Below, piece after piece: positions 52,388 through 61,021 of a stretch of DNA of 64,000 nt. The first letter of the stretch is position 1. Each line of letters starts with the position of its first letter. The notes below the pieces were generated by a model. That model searched no databases. It was given only the letters and a program-made list of their open reading frames with translations, and was not told the origin of the DNA. The position numbers and the translations under genes were made by a program. The DNA comes from Dyadobacter chenwenxiniae. GTDB lineage: Bacteria > Bacteroidota > Bacteroidia > Cytophagales > Spirosomataceae. Location: NCBI RefSeq assembly GCF_022869785.1, contig NZ_CP094997.1:5947001-6011000 (forward strand). The letters are read 5' to 3'.

Positions 52388-53481
52388 TCCCTTTTCTGGA
52401 TTTAAACGAGGTTAATGCTCCTTATCTCAACGCCATTGAAGCAGCCTCGCTCCGGGTGATCCGTTCTGGTTGGTATATTTTAGGAAATGAGTTGAGATCG
52501 TTTGAGACAGCGTTTGCAACTTACTGTAATGTAACACATTGCGTAGGCGTAGCCAATGGGCTCGATGCGATCACGCTGATCCTGATGGCGTATGGGTTTC
52601 CGGAAGACAGTGAAATTATTATTCCTGCAAACACTTATATCGCTTCCGTTTTACCGGTTGCTTACCTGGGTTTTAAACCAATTTTCGTCGAACCGGACCC
52701 GGTAACAATGCTTTTGGATCCCGATAAAATTGCGCAAAAAATTACTCCGTTAACGAAAGCGATTATAGCCGTTGACCTTTACGGGCGCAGTTGTGAAATG
52801 GAACCGATCATGACGCTGGCTAGTCAGTATGGCCTGAAAGTGATTGCGGATGCTGCACAGGCGCATGGGGCAATTTATAAAAACAAAAAGATTGGCAGCA
52901 TTGCCGATGCGACAGCATTCAGTTTTTATCCCACAAAAAATCTGGGTGCGCTTGGCGATGCAGGTGCCATCACTACCAGTGATGATGCGCTCGCAGAAAA
53001 AATCAGATATCTGCGTAACTACGGATCTTTGGTAAGATATAAAAATGATTATCAAGGTGTTAATAGCCGTTTGGATGAAATTCAGGCTGCAATATTAAAT
53101 GTTAAGCTGCCATTTTTAGATGCTGAAAATGACCGTAGGCGGGCCGTCGCAGCGCGTTATCTTAACGAAATCCAGGTCAGAGACCTTACTTTGCCGCCCG
53201 CCGATCGGATTCAGGACGACGCATGGCATTTGTTTGTGATCCGGCATCCTGACCGCCCCCAATTCATTGCTCATTTAGACGCTAACGGAATCCAGACGAA
53301 TGTGCATTATCCATTGCCCATTCACATGCAACAGGCTTTCCTGGAATATCGGGATTTACAACTGCCGATTACAGAACGTATTCACAACGAAGTAATTAGC
53401 TTACCATTAAATGCCGTGCTGACGGATGAGGAGGTCACTTATATCATTCAAACCGTTAATCAATTTAATTATCAGCAATGA
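52384..53481 (+). CDS. DegT/DnrJ/EryC1-type sugar aminotransferase
   Basis: 365 residues. MIPFLDLNEVNAPYLNAIEAA..VIRSGWYILGNELRSFE start, GVANGLDAITLILMAYGFP, EIIIPANTYIASVLPV, then VIADAAQAHGA with the PLP Asp-x-x-Gln region, SFYPTKNLGALGDAGAI with the Schiff-base Lys, and RLDEIQAAILNVKL: all standard for the family. Next to the FdtA-like isomerase, it likely places the 3-amino group on a dTDP-3-keto-6-deoxyhexose (Fuc3N/Qui3N type). 4-bp overlaps with both neighbours. Confidence 0.95.
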   Translation: MIPFLDLNEVNAPYLNAIEAASLRVIRSGWYILGNELRSFETAFATYCNVTHCVGVANGLDAITLILMAYGFPEDSEIIIPANTYIASVLPVAYLGFKPIFVEPDPVTMLLDPDKIAQKITPLTKAIIAVDLYGRSCEMEPIMTLASQYGLKVIADAAQAHGAIYKNKKIGSIADATAFSFYPTKNLGALGDAGAITTSDDALAEKIRYLRNYGSLVRYKNDYQGVNSRLDEIQAAILNVKLPFLDAENDRRRAVAARYLNEIQVRDLTLPPADRIQDDAWHLFVIRHPDRPQFIAHLDANGIQTNVHYPLPIHMQQAFLEYRDLQLPITERIHNEVISLPLNAVLTDEEVTYIIQTVNQFNYQQ

Positions 53482-54398
53482 AATTATCCGTCGTCATTCC
53501 GGTTTATAACAGTGAAAGAACGATCGCCCCATTGGTGGAAACATTGCAATCTGCGTTATCAGAGATTAGTTTTGAGATTGTAATGGTCAACGATGGGAGC
53601 AAAGATGGCTCGGAAAAGGTTTGCAGGCAGCTCGCCATAATTTATCCCAATGTTCGTTTTATCTCATTGCGCCGCAATTATGGCGAATTCAATGCGGTCA
53701 TGTGCGGCCTGAACTGGGCATATGGCGATTATTGCGTGATGATCGATGATGATTTCCAAAATCCACCCGAAGAAATTCTGAAATTGATCGAAGTAGCAGA
53801 GCGCGACGATAATGATGTGGTTTATACTTATTATGCTAAAAAACAACATTCAACAGGGCGCAACCTGGGCAGCAAGCTTGTGAACTGGCTTACAAGTTAT
53901 TTGCTTAACAAGCCGAAGGACCTTTATTTGTCCAGTTTCAAGCTGATCAGACAAGAGGTCGTTCAGGAAATTATCAAGTACAAAGGCCCCTATCCATATA
54001 TTGACGGGTTGATTTTCAGGATCACGCGTAACATCGGAACAGTTCAGGTCACGCATTTGAAGCGCGAAGAAGGCGTATCGAATTACACATGGCAGAAGCT
54101 CATTTCTTTGTTTCTCAACATTTTATTTTGCTATTCATCGCTTCCGATCCGATTGTTTATGCCCATTGGGTTAGGATTGTCTTTATTCGGTTTTTTGCTG
54201 CTTTTTTATCTCAGCATTCAGTGGGTCATAGGACCGGACCCGAAAGGCTGGCAGGTGGTTACGGCCACATTGCTTTCAATAGGCGGCATCCAATGCACAT
54301 TACTGAGCGTTCTTGGTGAATACATTGGGAAAAGTTTTATGGCACAAAGTGGTCAACCTCAATACATTATTAAATATAACAGCGCCGAGGCCGTATGA
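53478..54398 (+). CDS. polyprenyl-phosphate-type GT2 glycosyltransferase
   Basis: 306 residues. GT-A domain: LSVVIPVYNSERTIAPLVETL, IVMVNDGSKDGSEKV, RRNYGEFNAVMCGLNWAYGDYCVMIDDDFQNPPEEI with the DxD, and IDGLIFRITR. Two C-terminal membrane helices (PIGLGLSLFGFLLLFYLSIQWVIG and VVTATLLSIGGIQCTLLSVLGEYIG) are as in ArnC/GtrB/DPM1-like enzymes that load sugars on undecaprenyl phosphate. Linked by 4-bp overlaps to the aminosugar genes, so the amino-deoxysugar may be lipid-linked here. Confidence 0.93.
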   Translation: MKLSVVIPVYNSERTIAPLVETLQSALSEISFEIVMVNDGSKDGSEKVCRQLAIIYPNVRFISLRRNYGEFNAVMCGLNWAYGDYCVMIDDDFQNPPEEILKLIEVAERDDNDVVYTYYAKKQHSTGRNLGSKLVNWLTSYLLNKPKDLYLSSFKLIRQEVVQEIIKYKGPYPYIDGLIFRITRNIGTVQVTHLKREEGVSNYTWQKLISLFLNILFCYSSLPIRLFMPIGLGLSLFGFLLLFYLSIQWVIGPDPKGWQVVTATLLSIGGIQCTLLSVLGEYIGKSFMAQSGQPQYIIKYNSAEAV

Positions 54399-55165
54399 TC
54401 GACAACAGACTGGAATACCAGCGCATGTATGCGTTAGAGCGTGCGCTCTGGTGGTATCAGGTGCTGCACGGAAAGGTATTTACCCAAATTAAAAAGCACT
54501 TCGGAGCTGAGAACCGAAACGTTAGGATTCTCGACGCTGCCTGTGGAACGGGCGGATTACTGTCGTTTTTGAGAGATGCCGGATATACCGATCTCACCGG
54601 ATTTGACTACTCACAACACGCCATAGATTTTTCCCGCGAGCGGAATTTGAATGTTAGTTTTGGTGATCTTAAAAATGTCGGGTCCTTTCAATATGCAGAG
54701 AAATTTGATGTCATATGCTGCAACGACGCGCTTTATTTTCTTTCCGATGAAGAAATTGTTCAGGCGCTGACCGCCTTCAAGAAGAAGTTGAACAGCAACG
54801 GACTGATTATTATCAATATTCACGCATTTGAAGCGTTTTCCGGCACGCATGACATCGCTGTTGGCAGTTTAAGAAGGTTTGAGTTCGATCAATTTAAGCG
54901 TTTTTCAAAAGCTGCCGGCTTGACTATTCAGCACAACACTTACTGGCCATTCGCATTGTCATTGCCCATTTTAGCGGTTCGGCAGTGGCAGAATTTTCAA
55001 ATTCGGAAGGGTAAAGTTGATGCCCGGCACCTGGATTCCGATGTGAAATTTCCAGGCTCGCTGATTAATTCAATATTAAAGGGAATCACCAAAACGGAAC
55101 AATTGCTGGTCCCTAAAGCTCCGTTCGGCAGCTCCTTATTTATGACCATGACCTCGGAAAATTAA
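54395..55165 (+). CDS. class I SAM-dependent methyltransferase
   Basis: 256 residues. Motif I is VRILDAACGTGGLLSFLRDAGY (near residues 45-66), with DLTGFDYSQHAIDFSRERN after it and FDVICCNDALYFLSDEEIVQAL as motif post-I/II. Start overlaps the GT2 gene by 4 bp. In an aminosugar cassette an N-methyltransferase or O-methyltransferase on the sugar would fit, and an N-acyltransferase is absent, but the C-terminal 90 residues have no diagnostic motif and a lipid-intermediate substrate is possible. Confidence 0.88.
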   Translation: MIDNRLEYQRMYALERALWWYQVLHGKVFTQIKKHFGAENRNVRILDAACGTGGLLSFLRDAGYTDLTGFDYSQHAIDFSRERNLNVSFGDLKNVGSFQYAEKFDVICCNDALYFLSDEEIVQALTAFKKKLNSNGLIIINIHAFEAFSGTHDIAVGSLRRFEFDQFKRFSKAAGLTIQHNTYWPFALSLPILAVRQWQNFQIRKGKVDARHLDSDVKFPGSLINSILKGITKTEQLLVPKAPFGSSLFMTMTSEN

Positions 55166-55176
55166 TCGAATCAGCG

Positions 55177-56055
55177 CTATTTTTTTGAAAAGCCTGCGTT
55201 ACTGATCTTTTCAAATAGCGCTCTCACTTCGTCAACGCGTGAAGCGCCATTGATCTCGAAGTACAAAAAAGTTTCCAGATCGCCACGGTGCATGGCCTGG
55301 TTCATATCGCCGCTCTGCGATTTGTGCGCTGCCTTTACCCAATCCGCAACGATCATGTAGCTGTGCTTTTTGTCCTCGCCAAAGCCGTAAGTCCTGTCAA
55401 ATTCAAAAATAGGGGCCGTTAAGCTGATTGCCGTTTCCGGGTAGCCATCCAGTCGTGTGAATTTTGAAATGGTACCTTTATTCTGCGTTTGGCCACCCAA
55501 AACGATTGGCTTTTTATCCCCTTTGTATCGCTGAACGGCCCTTATGGCGCTGATAGAAGCTGTTTTGTGATGTGCGTGCTGGCCTTCGCCCGGAACGAGG
55601 CAAAAAATAAAGTCGTAATTTCCTTTTGCCAAAATCTCGTCCAGGCGGCTTTCTACATATTTAATGTTCCAGTTCTTACCTTCCAGATAAGGTTTTTCGT
55701 TGCGGTTATAATAATCGTCAAGCTGGTCCAGGAAGAAAAAATTGCCAATGCCCAGCACTTCACCCGCAGCCAGGATTTCCTTTTTACGGATCAGCGGCAA
55801 GTGCTTTCTGCCGATGACCGAATCCACAAGGTTCATTCCATAATAAGACGACGCCACGAGCCCGTTATAGCCACCGGACGCATCGGTAATGAGCGCCAGG
55901 TCAGCCGATCCTTTGAGCTCGTGCGTAATTTTAAATATAGTGACCGGAAAAGTAGTTTCATCGTCCGGGTGTGCTGTAACGATCAATACGCGAGGACTTT
56001 GTGCTTGTGCGGTAAATGCGATGATGAAAAAAGCGAAAAGATAAATGTTCTTCAT
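55177..56055 (-). CDS. PIG-L family deacetylase, secreted
   Basis: 292 residues with a signal peptide (MKNIYLFAFFIIAFTAQAQ). The zinc motif VLIVTAHPDDETTFPVTI contains AHPDDE, and the paired segment GEGQHAHHKTASISA supplies the second His cluster. LmbE/PIG-L enzymes remove acetyl groups from N-acetylglucosamine-type sugars. It is read toward the aminosugar cassette's end and is not co-transcribed with it. Confidence 0.93.
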   Translation of the reverse strand: MKNIYLFAFFIIAFTAQAQSPRVLIVTAHPDDETTFPVTIFKITHELKGSADLALITDASGGYNGLVASSYYGMNLVDSVIGRKHLPLIRKKEILAAGEVLGIGNFFFLDQLDDYYNRNEKPYLEGKNWNIKYVESRLDEILAKGNYDFIFCLVPGEGQHAHHKTASISAIRAVQRYKGDKKPIVLGGQTQNKGTISKFTRLDGYPETAISLTAPIFEFDRTYGFGEDKKHSYMIVADWVKAAHKSQSGDMNQAMHRGDLETFLYFEINGASRVDEVRALFEKISNAGFSKK

Positions 56056-56111
56056 ACGGACGATTTTTTAGAGTGACGTGTTATCAACATAATTTACAAA
56101 ATATACATCAT

Positions 56112-56906
56112 ATGGATTTACAACTGAAAGGGAAAACAGCATTTATCAGCGGTTCTACCCAGGGAATAGGTTTTGCAATAGCTCAGAATTTGTTAAAAGA
56201 AGGAGCATATGTCGTGATCAACGGCAGAACGCAATTGAAAGTGGAAGAAGCTGTACAGCGATTGCAGAATGAGAACCCGTCTGGCATTGTTTCCGGCATA
56301 GCGGCCGATTTTTCAAAAGTGGAAGAAGTAAATGCATTGCTGGAACGCCTTCCTGAAATTGATATACTGGTTAATAATGCAGGAATATTTGAACCTCAGG
56401 CATTTGCTGACATTACAGACGAAAGCTGGTTCAGATTCTTCGAGGTGAACGTGCTGAGCGGCGTGCGGTTAGCAAGACATTATTTTCCGAAGATGGTTGC
56501 CAGGGATTGGGGCCGCATTATCTTTATTTCGAGTGAATCGGCGGTCAATATTCCGGAAGAAATGATCCATTACGGGATGACGAAAACGGCGCAGCTGGCT
56601 GTGAGCAGGGGATTGTCGGAATTGACAAAAGGCACAAATGTTACCGTAAATTCGGTTTTACCAGGACCTACAAAGTCCGAAGGGGTGACGGAATTCGTGA
56701 AACAACTGGGTGCTGCCAATAACGTTTCATCGGAGCAGGCAGAAAAGGATTTCTTTAAAGATGCACGGCCAACTTCGTTGCTGCAACGGTTTATATCAGT
56801 GGAGGAAATTGCGAACCTGGTCACTTATGTGGCAAGTCCGCTGTCGTCAGGCACAAATGGTGCAGCATTGAAAGCGGATGGCGGCGTTGCTAAATTTATC
56901 ATTTAA
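56112..56906 (+). CDS. short-chain dehydrogenase/reductase
   Basis: 264 residues from the Met at 56112 (MDLQLKGKTAFISGSTQGIGFA); an upstream in-frame ATG at 56073 would add a non-SDR tail. Rossmann motif SGSTQGIG, NNAG at about residue 85-88, catalytic Ser in IIFISSESAVN, and the YxxxK as YGMTK, all in normal order, with C-terminal SSGTNGAALKADGG. The substrate is unknown. It is divergent from the deacetylase and followed by a TetR gene. Confidence 0.92.
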   Translation: MDLQLKGKTAFISGSTQGIGFAIAQNLLKEGAYVVINGRTQLKVEEAVQRLQNENPSGIVSGIAADFSKVEEVNALLERLPEIDILVNNAGIFEPQAFADITDESWFRFFEVNVLSGVRLARHYFPKMVARDWGRIIFISSESAVNIPEEMIHYGMTKTAQLAVSRGLSELTKGTNVTVNSVLPGPTKSEGVTEFVKQLGAANNVSSEQAEKDFFKDARPTSLLQRFISVEEIANLVTYVASPLSSGTNGAALKADGGVAKFII

Positions 56907-56951
56907 GTGCTGATTTTCATTTTGTTAGATTAGTTAAACAAAAAAACGGTT

Positions 56952-56976
56952 TATTTTGGAACAATCGTTCTGAAAT
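56952..56976. promoter_or_regulatory. TetR-type operator, imperfect palindrome
   Basis: ATTTTGGAACAATCGTTCTG then AAATA: an imperfect palindrome around GGAACAATCGTTCT (56957-56970), the same core as the perfect palindrome at 57583. It lies 16-40 bp before the tetR ATG, fitting autoregulation. Confidence 0.7.
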
Positions 56977-56991
56977 AATTGTCTGATAATC

Positions 56992-57570
56992 ATGGCACGT
57001 AACAAAGCATTCGAACCCGGAGAGAAATTGGAAAAGGCGAAGAACGTCTTTTGGCAAAAGGGATATCAAGGCACATCTATGCAGGACCTGGTTGACACAA
57101 TGGGCCTGAACCGGGGAAGCATTTACGACACCTACGGAGATAAGCATAGTCTTTTTCTAATGTGCCTGAAAAGTTATTCGGATGGAATGCTCAATGATTA
57201 CGTGCAGGCAACTGACCTGGCAAAGTCGCCGGTTAAAGCCATAGAAAAAATAGTAAGAAGAGCTGCTGCAAGGACAATCGAGGAAGGGAAGACCTGCTTA
57301 GGCATCAAATCGGCCTTTGAACTTGCCTCAGAAGACGAGGAAGTGCATTCGATTTTGAAAGAGAATACGGATAGCATTGTTACCGTGCTCAAAGACCTGA
57401 TCAAAAAGGCTCAAAAGGTAGACGAGATCAGCACAAAAAGAGATCCGGTCATGCTGGCCAACTTTATCGTTTCCAATTTTACCGGGTTTTGGCAGCTCTT
57501 CCTTGTGTACGGAGATTCGGAAATGGTGAAGCAGCAGGCTGACTTTCTGATCAGATCCATAAAAAAGTAA
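56992..57570 (+). CDS. TetR/AcrR-type transcriptional regulator
   Basis: 192 residues. HTH at residues 12-52: LEKAKNVFWQKGYQGTSMQDLVDTMGLNRGSIYDTYGDKHSLF with recognition helix LNRGSIYDTYG. The C-terminal domain has the pattern AIEKIVRRAAARTIEEGKTCLGIKSAFELASEDEEV typical of the group that includes quinone/electrophile-responsive members (TetR_C_11-like). Palindromic GGAACGATCGTTCC-type sites flank it on both sides, before itself and before the following quinone oxidoreductase. Confidence 0.93.
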   Translation: MARNKAFEPGEKLEKAKNVFWQKGYQGTSMQDLVDTMGLNRGSIYDTYGDKHSLFLMCLKSYSDGMLNDYVQATDLAKSPVKAIEKIVRRAAARTIEEGKTCLGIKSAFELASEDEEVHSILKENTDSIVTVLKDLIKKAQKVDEISTKRDPVMLANFIVSNFTGFWQLFLVYGDSEMVKQQADFLIRSIKK

Positions 57571-57582
57571 TGTAAAGACCAA

Positions 57583-57604
57583 TTACGGAACGATCGTTCC
57601 GTAA
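57583..57604. promoter_or_regulatory. TetR operator, perfect 22-bp palindrome
   Basis: TTACGGAACGATCGTTCC followed by GTAA is a perfect 22-bp palindrome, 16 bp before the ATG of the oxidoreductase. Its centre GGAACGATCGTTCC recurs in degenerate form before the tetR gene itself. A repressor bound here would directly block the promoter. Confidence 0.85.
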
Positions 57605-57620
57605 TTTTTTGAATAAAGCC

Positions 57621-58622
57621 ATGTCAAATAAAAATAAAGAAGTATCCTATCCATCAGGCTCTGTAAGCATAAGCAGGCAGGGAGATCCTTCTGTACTCAC
57701 ATATAGTCAGGAAGTTTTGGGTGAGCCGGGACCGGGCGAAGTGAAAATACGGCAGGCCGCTATCGGATTGAATTTTGTAGATACGTATTTCAGAAGCGGA
57801 ATGTTTCCGGTAAAAGCGTTTCCATATGTGCCCGGCATTGAAGCTGCGGGGGTCATTGAAGAGACCGGGCCTTGGGTGACTGATTTTAAAGTCGGAGATC
57901 GTGTCGCATATCATTTCATCCCGGGCGCTTATGCAGAAGTCCGTATCGTGGGAACGCATCAGCTTGTGCATGTTCCTGACAATGTAAGTCTGGAAGAGGC
58001 CGCTGCTGTTATGGTAAAAGGTTTTACTGCCAGAATGCTCGTTAAGGAAACATATAAGGTCAAACCGGGAGACGTGGTGCTTGTGCATGCTGCTGCCGGC
58101 GGCGTGGGATCACTTGTTTCCAAATGGGCAAAGGCGCTGGGTGCAACGGTCATTGGCACTGTGGGGCACGCTAACAAGAAGAAAATTGCCCTCGAAAATG
58201 GCGCGGATCACGTGTTTCTTACACATTGCGAGGGATTTGCAAAGTCTGTTCTGGAAATTACCGGGGGCCGCGGTGTGGATGCGGTGTTTGACGGCGTTGG
58301 AAAGGATACTTTTTCGGAATCCACAGGCGTCATCAAAAGAGGCGGTAAGATTGTGTTGTACGGCTCATCTTCTGGCCAGCCAGAGCACATTGACCATGCG
58401 GCGCTGCGCGCCAGGTCGATCAATATGCTGACGCCGGTTTTGAATGCCTATATTTCTGACTACGATAGTTTGCATTTGTTTGCCAGGGATACTTTTTCTG
58501 CACTGCAATCAGGCATATTTGGCAAACTTAATATCACGGCATATCCGCTTTCAGAGGCAGCTCAGGCGCATAAAGACATTGAATCCCGGGAAACAACGGG
58601 ATCTGTAATCATGATTCCCTGA
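57621..58622 (+). CDS. NADPH:quinone oxidoreductase (zinc-free MDR family)
   Basis: 333 residues from the ATG at 57621. QSR signature pattern with LNFVDTYFRSGMFPV near residue 42 and PYVPGIEAAGVIEETG, nucleotide-binding VLVHAAAGGVGSLVSKWAKALGATVIGTV (residues 155-185), and GRGVDAVFDGVGKDTF. No zinc-binding Cys/His set, as in the qor-type quinone reductases. The operator 16 bp upstream and the TetR beside it suggest induction by a quinone or other electrophile. Confidence 0.93.
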   Translation: MSNKNKEVSYPSGSVSISRQGDPSVLTYSQEVLGEPGPGEVKIRQAAIGLNFVDTYFRSGMFPVKAFPYVPGIEAAGVIEETGPWVTDFKVGDRVAYHFIPGAYAEVRIVGTHQLVHVPDNVSLEEAAAVMVKGFTARMLVKETYKVKPGDVVLVHAAAGGVGSLVSKWAKALGATVIGTVGHANKKKIALENGADHVFLTHCEGFAKSVLEITGGRGVDAVFDGVGKDTFSESTGVIKRGGKIVLYGSSSGQPEHIDHAALRARSINMLTPVLNAYISDYDSLHLFARDTFSALQSGIFGKLNITAYPLSEAAQAHKDIESRETTGSVIMIP

Positions 58623-58626
58623 GCGT

Positions 58627-60009
58627 TCAGGCAGCTTTTGGGCCAAAAAACTGATTCCAGATAATGCCCGTGACCATTCCACCCAGACTTGCCAGCAAAC
58701 CAAAAATCAGCGGGGGATATTCCGTTTCGATATAAGCGCAGAAGAGCCATGCGAACAGTCCTGCGACCATTGATATTATGCATCCCAGCTCATTGGTTGC
58801 TTTCCAGTATAGCCCTGCGGCGAGCGGTACAAACAGGGAAACAAGACTGAAAGCGGAGGATTCTGCAACGAGATCGAAAATGCTGTCACTTCTCACAGCC
58901 ATGAAAATGCAAATGGCGGTGATCACCACAATGCCCCAGCGGATGATGCGAAGCAGCTGCTGATCAGTCAGTGCCGGGTTGAAGAATTTGAAAATATTTT
59001 CTCCCAAAACGGCCGCAGGCGCCATGATTGCGCTGCTCGTTGTGCTGAGAATCGCGGAAACCAGCGCACCAAAAAATACGATTTGCAATGGCAGGCTCAT
59101 ATGCTTCAAAACCATATTGGGAATGATCAGTTGTCCGTCGTTGGCGGTTTCCGGATAAAGATGGTGCCCACATAAGCCAATGAAAAGAGGCAGCAGCGCC
59201 ACGGTAAGATACATCAGCGAAGACAGCAATGTTGCTTTCACCGAGACATCGGCAGATTTTGCAGACATAACCCGCTGAAATACATCCTGTTGCGGTATAG
59301 ACCCCAGCCCGATTGTGATCCAGGCAGCAAAATATTCGATGGATGCTTTGAAAGTAAATTCAGGGTAAAACCGGAAAAATCCTTCCGGTGCAGCCTCGAT
59401 CAGCGGCCCTAATCCGCCCACTTTGTCATAAAGCACAGCTGCAACCACGATCAGCCCTACAATGATCATGATCGTCTGTACGAAATCTGTGATGGAAATA
59501 GACCACATGCCGCCCCAGATGGTATAAAATATCACAATAATGGAACTGCCTATAATACAGGTTGTTAACGACCATCCCAGGACGACTTTCAATACAATGC
59601 CCATCGCTAATAATTGTGCAGCTATCCAGCTGAAATAGGATGGGATGATTAAAACGGCAGAGAGCAACTCGGCATAACGGCCATATCGGATCCTGAAAAA
59701 GTCACAGAATGTGATAATGTTCATCTTATAAAACCGCCGTGCAAAAAACAGCCCGACCAGCAAAAGGCACAATGAAGCACCAAAAGGATCTTCTATAACA
59801 CCCAGAATGCCGTGCTCAATGAATTCTGTGGGTGCGCCCATGATGGTTTCTGAGCCAAACCAGGTTGCGAATGTTGCGGATGCGGCTAAAACAAGCGGTA
59901 ACCGCCTGCCTGCCAGAACAAAATCCTGCGTGGTCGAAATTCTGCGCGAAGCCCAAAGTCCAATGCCCAGGTTTGCCAGCAAATATGCAAGAATAGAAAA
60001 AGCAAGCAT
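58627..60009 (-). CDS. sodium:solute symporter family transporter
   Basis: 460 residues, about 12-13 hydrophobic helices in the SSS layout: LAYLLANLGIGLWASRRI, DFVLAGRRLPLVLAASATFATWFGSETIMG (the SSS signature region), AAWITIGLGSIPQQDVFQRVMSAKS, and the C-terminal LIFGLLASLGGMVTGIIW. The substrate may be sugar, amino acid or choline-like; not told by sequence. Convergent with the quinone oxidoreductase, 4 bp apart, and just after the SGNH-like gene. Confidence 0.93.
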   Translation of the reverse strand: MLAFSILAYLLANLGIGLWASRRISTTQDFVLAGRRLPLVLAASATFATWFGSETIMGAPTEFIEHGILGVIEDPFGASLCLLLVGLFFARRFYKMNIITFCDFFRIRYGRYAELLSAVLIIPSYFSWIAAQLLAMGIVLKVVLGWSLTTCIIGSSIIVIFYTIWGGMWSISITDFVQTIMIIVGLIVVAAVLYDKVGGLGPLIEAAPEGFFRFYPEFTFKASIEYFAAWITIGLGSIPQQDVFQRVMSAKSADVSVKATLLSSLMYLTVALLPLFIGLCGHHLYPETANDGQLIIPNMVLKHMSLPLQIVFFGALVSAILSTTSSAIMAPAAVLGENIFKFFNPALTDQQLLRIIRWGIVVITAICIFMAVRSDSIFDLVAESSAFSLVSLFVPLAAGLYWKATNELGCIISMVAGLFAWLFCAYIETEYPPLIFGLLASLGGMVTGIIWNQFFGPKAA

Positions 60010-60018
60010 TGGAAAGGA

Positions 60019-60990
60019 TTATAAAGTGTCGGTTTTTTTCGTAAACTGTTCTTGCAAATAGCGCGTGTAAATGGCCGATCCTTTTGCATTCAGGTGATGC
60101 GAATCAAATAAATTCTCCGGTTTGAAGATAACGTCCAAACCCGGATCTTTTTGTAATGCAATGAAATTCACTTCCGGTATGTAAGGTGCAACTTGCGACA
60201 GAATTTCAAATTCACCCGTCGTAATGTTGTTAGGCATGTAAAAAATAACCCGTTTTCCATGCGCCTTACCTTGTGCAATGACTTCGTTTATTTCGGAAAG
60301 AAAATAGGCGTTTGTAGGAAGCTTTTTGTCCAATGTCAATAGTTTATATGTATAGAACCGGTTGTTGATAACCATTGTATTTAAACCGGATATCCTTAAA
60401 CCGACGCGTTGCATGCCATTTTTTTCAAGATCCGGCGGTCCTTCGATGGGATCATTTACCGGCTTGGTCATTTTCTTGACAGCCGCAATTTGTGGAGCAA
60501 TGGATAATGTTTGAAAGATCGTGGTGTTTAATCCAGTCAAAAAATCACTCCATTTTTCTTGATTACCCACACTTGTAGCCCCATGCATCACCTGCGTTCT
60601 GAAATACACATCATTGACAAAATAATTTGGTTTCAAATGTATCGTGCTGTAATCCAGTGCACTTAATTCCACGAAAATAGTTTTGGTTTCCGGATTATTT
60701 TGGATCAGATCGCGCGCGATGTCAAGGGAATTAGCAAAAGAAAGACTAAACAGTCCCATGTTGTAGCTTCTCGTTTTTCCGGTATTCAATGAATCAAAAA
60801 TGGCAGGATTAATTCCGTAAAGCGTGCGGCTGGTCCCGATAAAAACCGAGTTGGGATCGAATGCGTTGTAATGCGCTTTCCGTGTTGCAATGTCTCTTCT
60901 GGGGTCCACTGTAAACTGGCCAACCAACAAAACGAGGGCTATTTTGAAAGTAAGAAAGAAGGTAAGCCAAAGCAGTATTTTTTTAACCAT
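60019..60990 (-). CDS. MBOAT-partner SGNH/AlgJ-like membrane-anchored protein
   Basis: 323 residues from the start at 60990 (MVKKILLWLTFFLTFKIALVLLVGQF), one N-terminal membrane anchor; an upstream in-frame extension reaches into the next gene. The outer part shows VFIGTSRTLYGINPAIFDSL (GTSRT as a possible SGNH block I), TIFVELSALDYSTI and LFDSHHLNAKGSAIYTRYL with the final DSxHL(N)xxG His. Proteins of this shape accompany MBOAT acyltransferases and take part in acyl transfer to extracytoplasmic polymers. The stop is 9 bp before the symporter start. Confidence 0.75.
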   Translation of the reverse strand: MVKKILLWLTFFLTFKIALVLLVGQFTVDPRRDIATRKAHYNAFDPNSVFIGTSRTLYGINPAIFDSLNTGKTRSYNMGLFSLSFANSLDIARDLIQNNPETKTIFVELSALDYSTIHLKPNYFVNDVYFRTQVMHGATSVGNQEKWSDFLTGLNTTIFQTLSIAPQIAAVKKMTKPVNDPIEGPPDLEKNGMQRVGLRISGLNTMVINNRFYTYKLLTLDKKLPTNAYFLSEINEVIAQGKAHGKRVIFYMPNNITTGEFEILSQVAPYIPEVNFIALQKDPGLDVIFKPENLFDSHHLNAKGSAIYTRYLQEQFTKKTDTL

Positions 60991-61021
60991 TGTGCGCGGA
61001 TGTACATGAATGGTTGGAATG

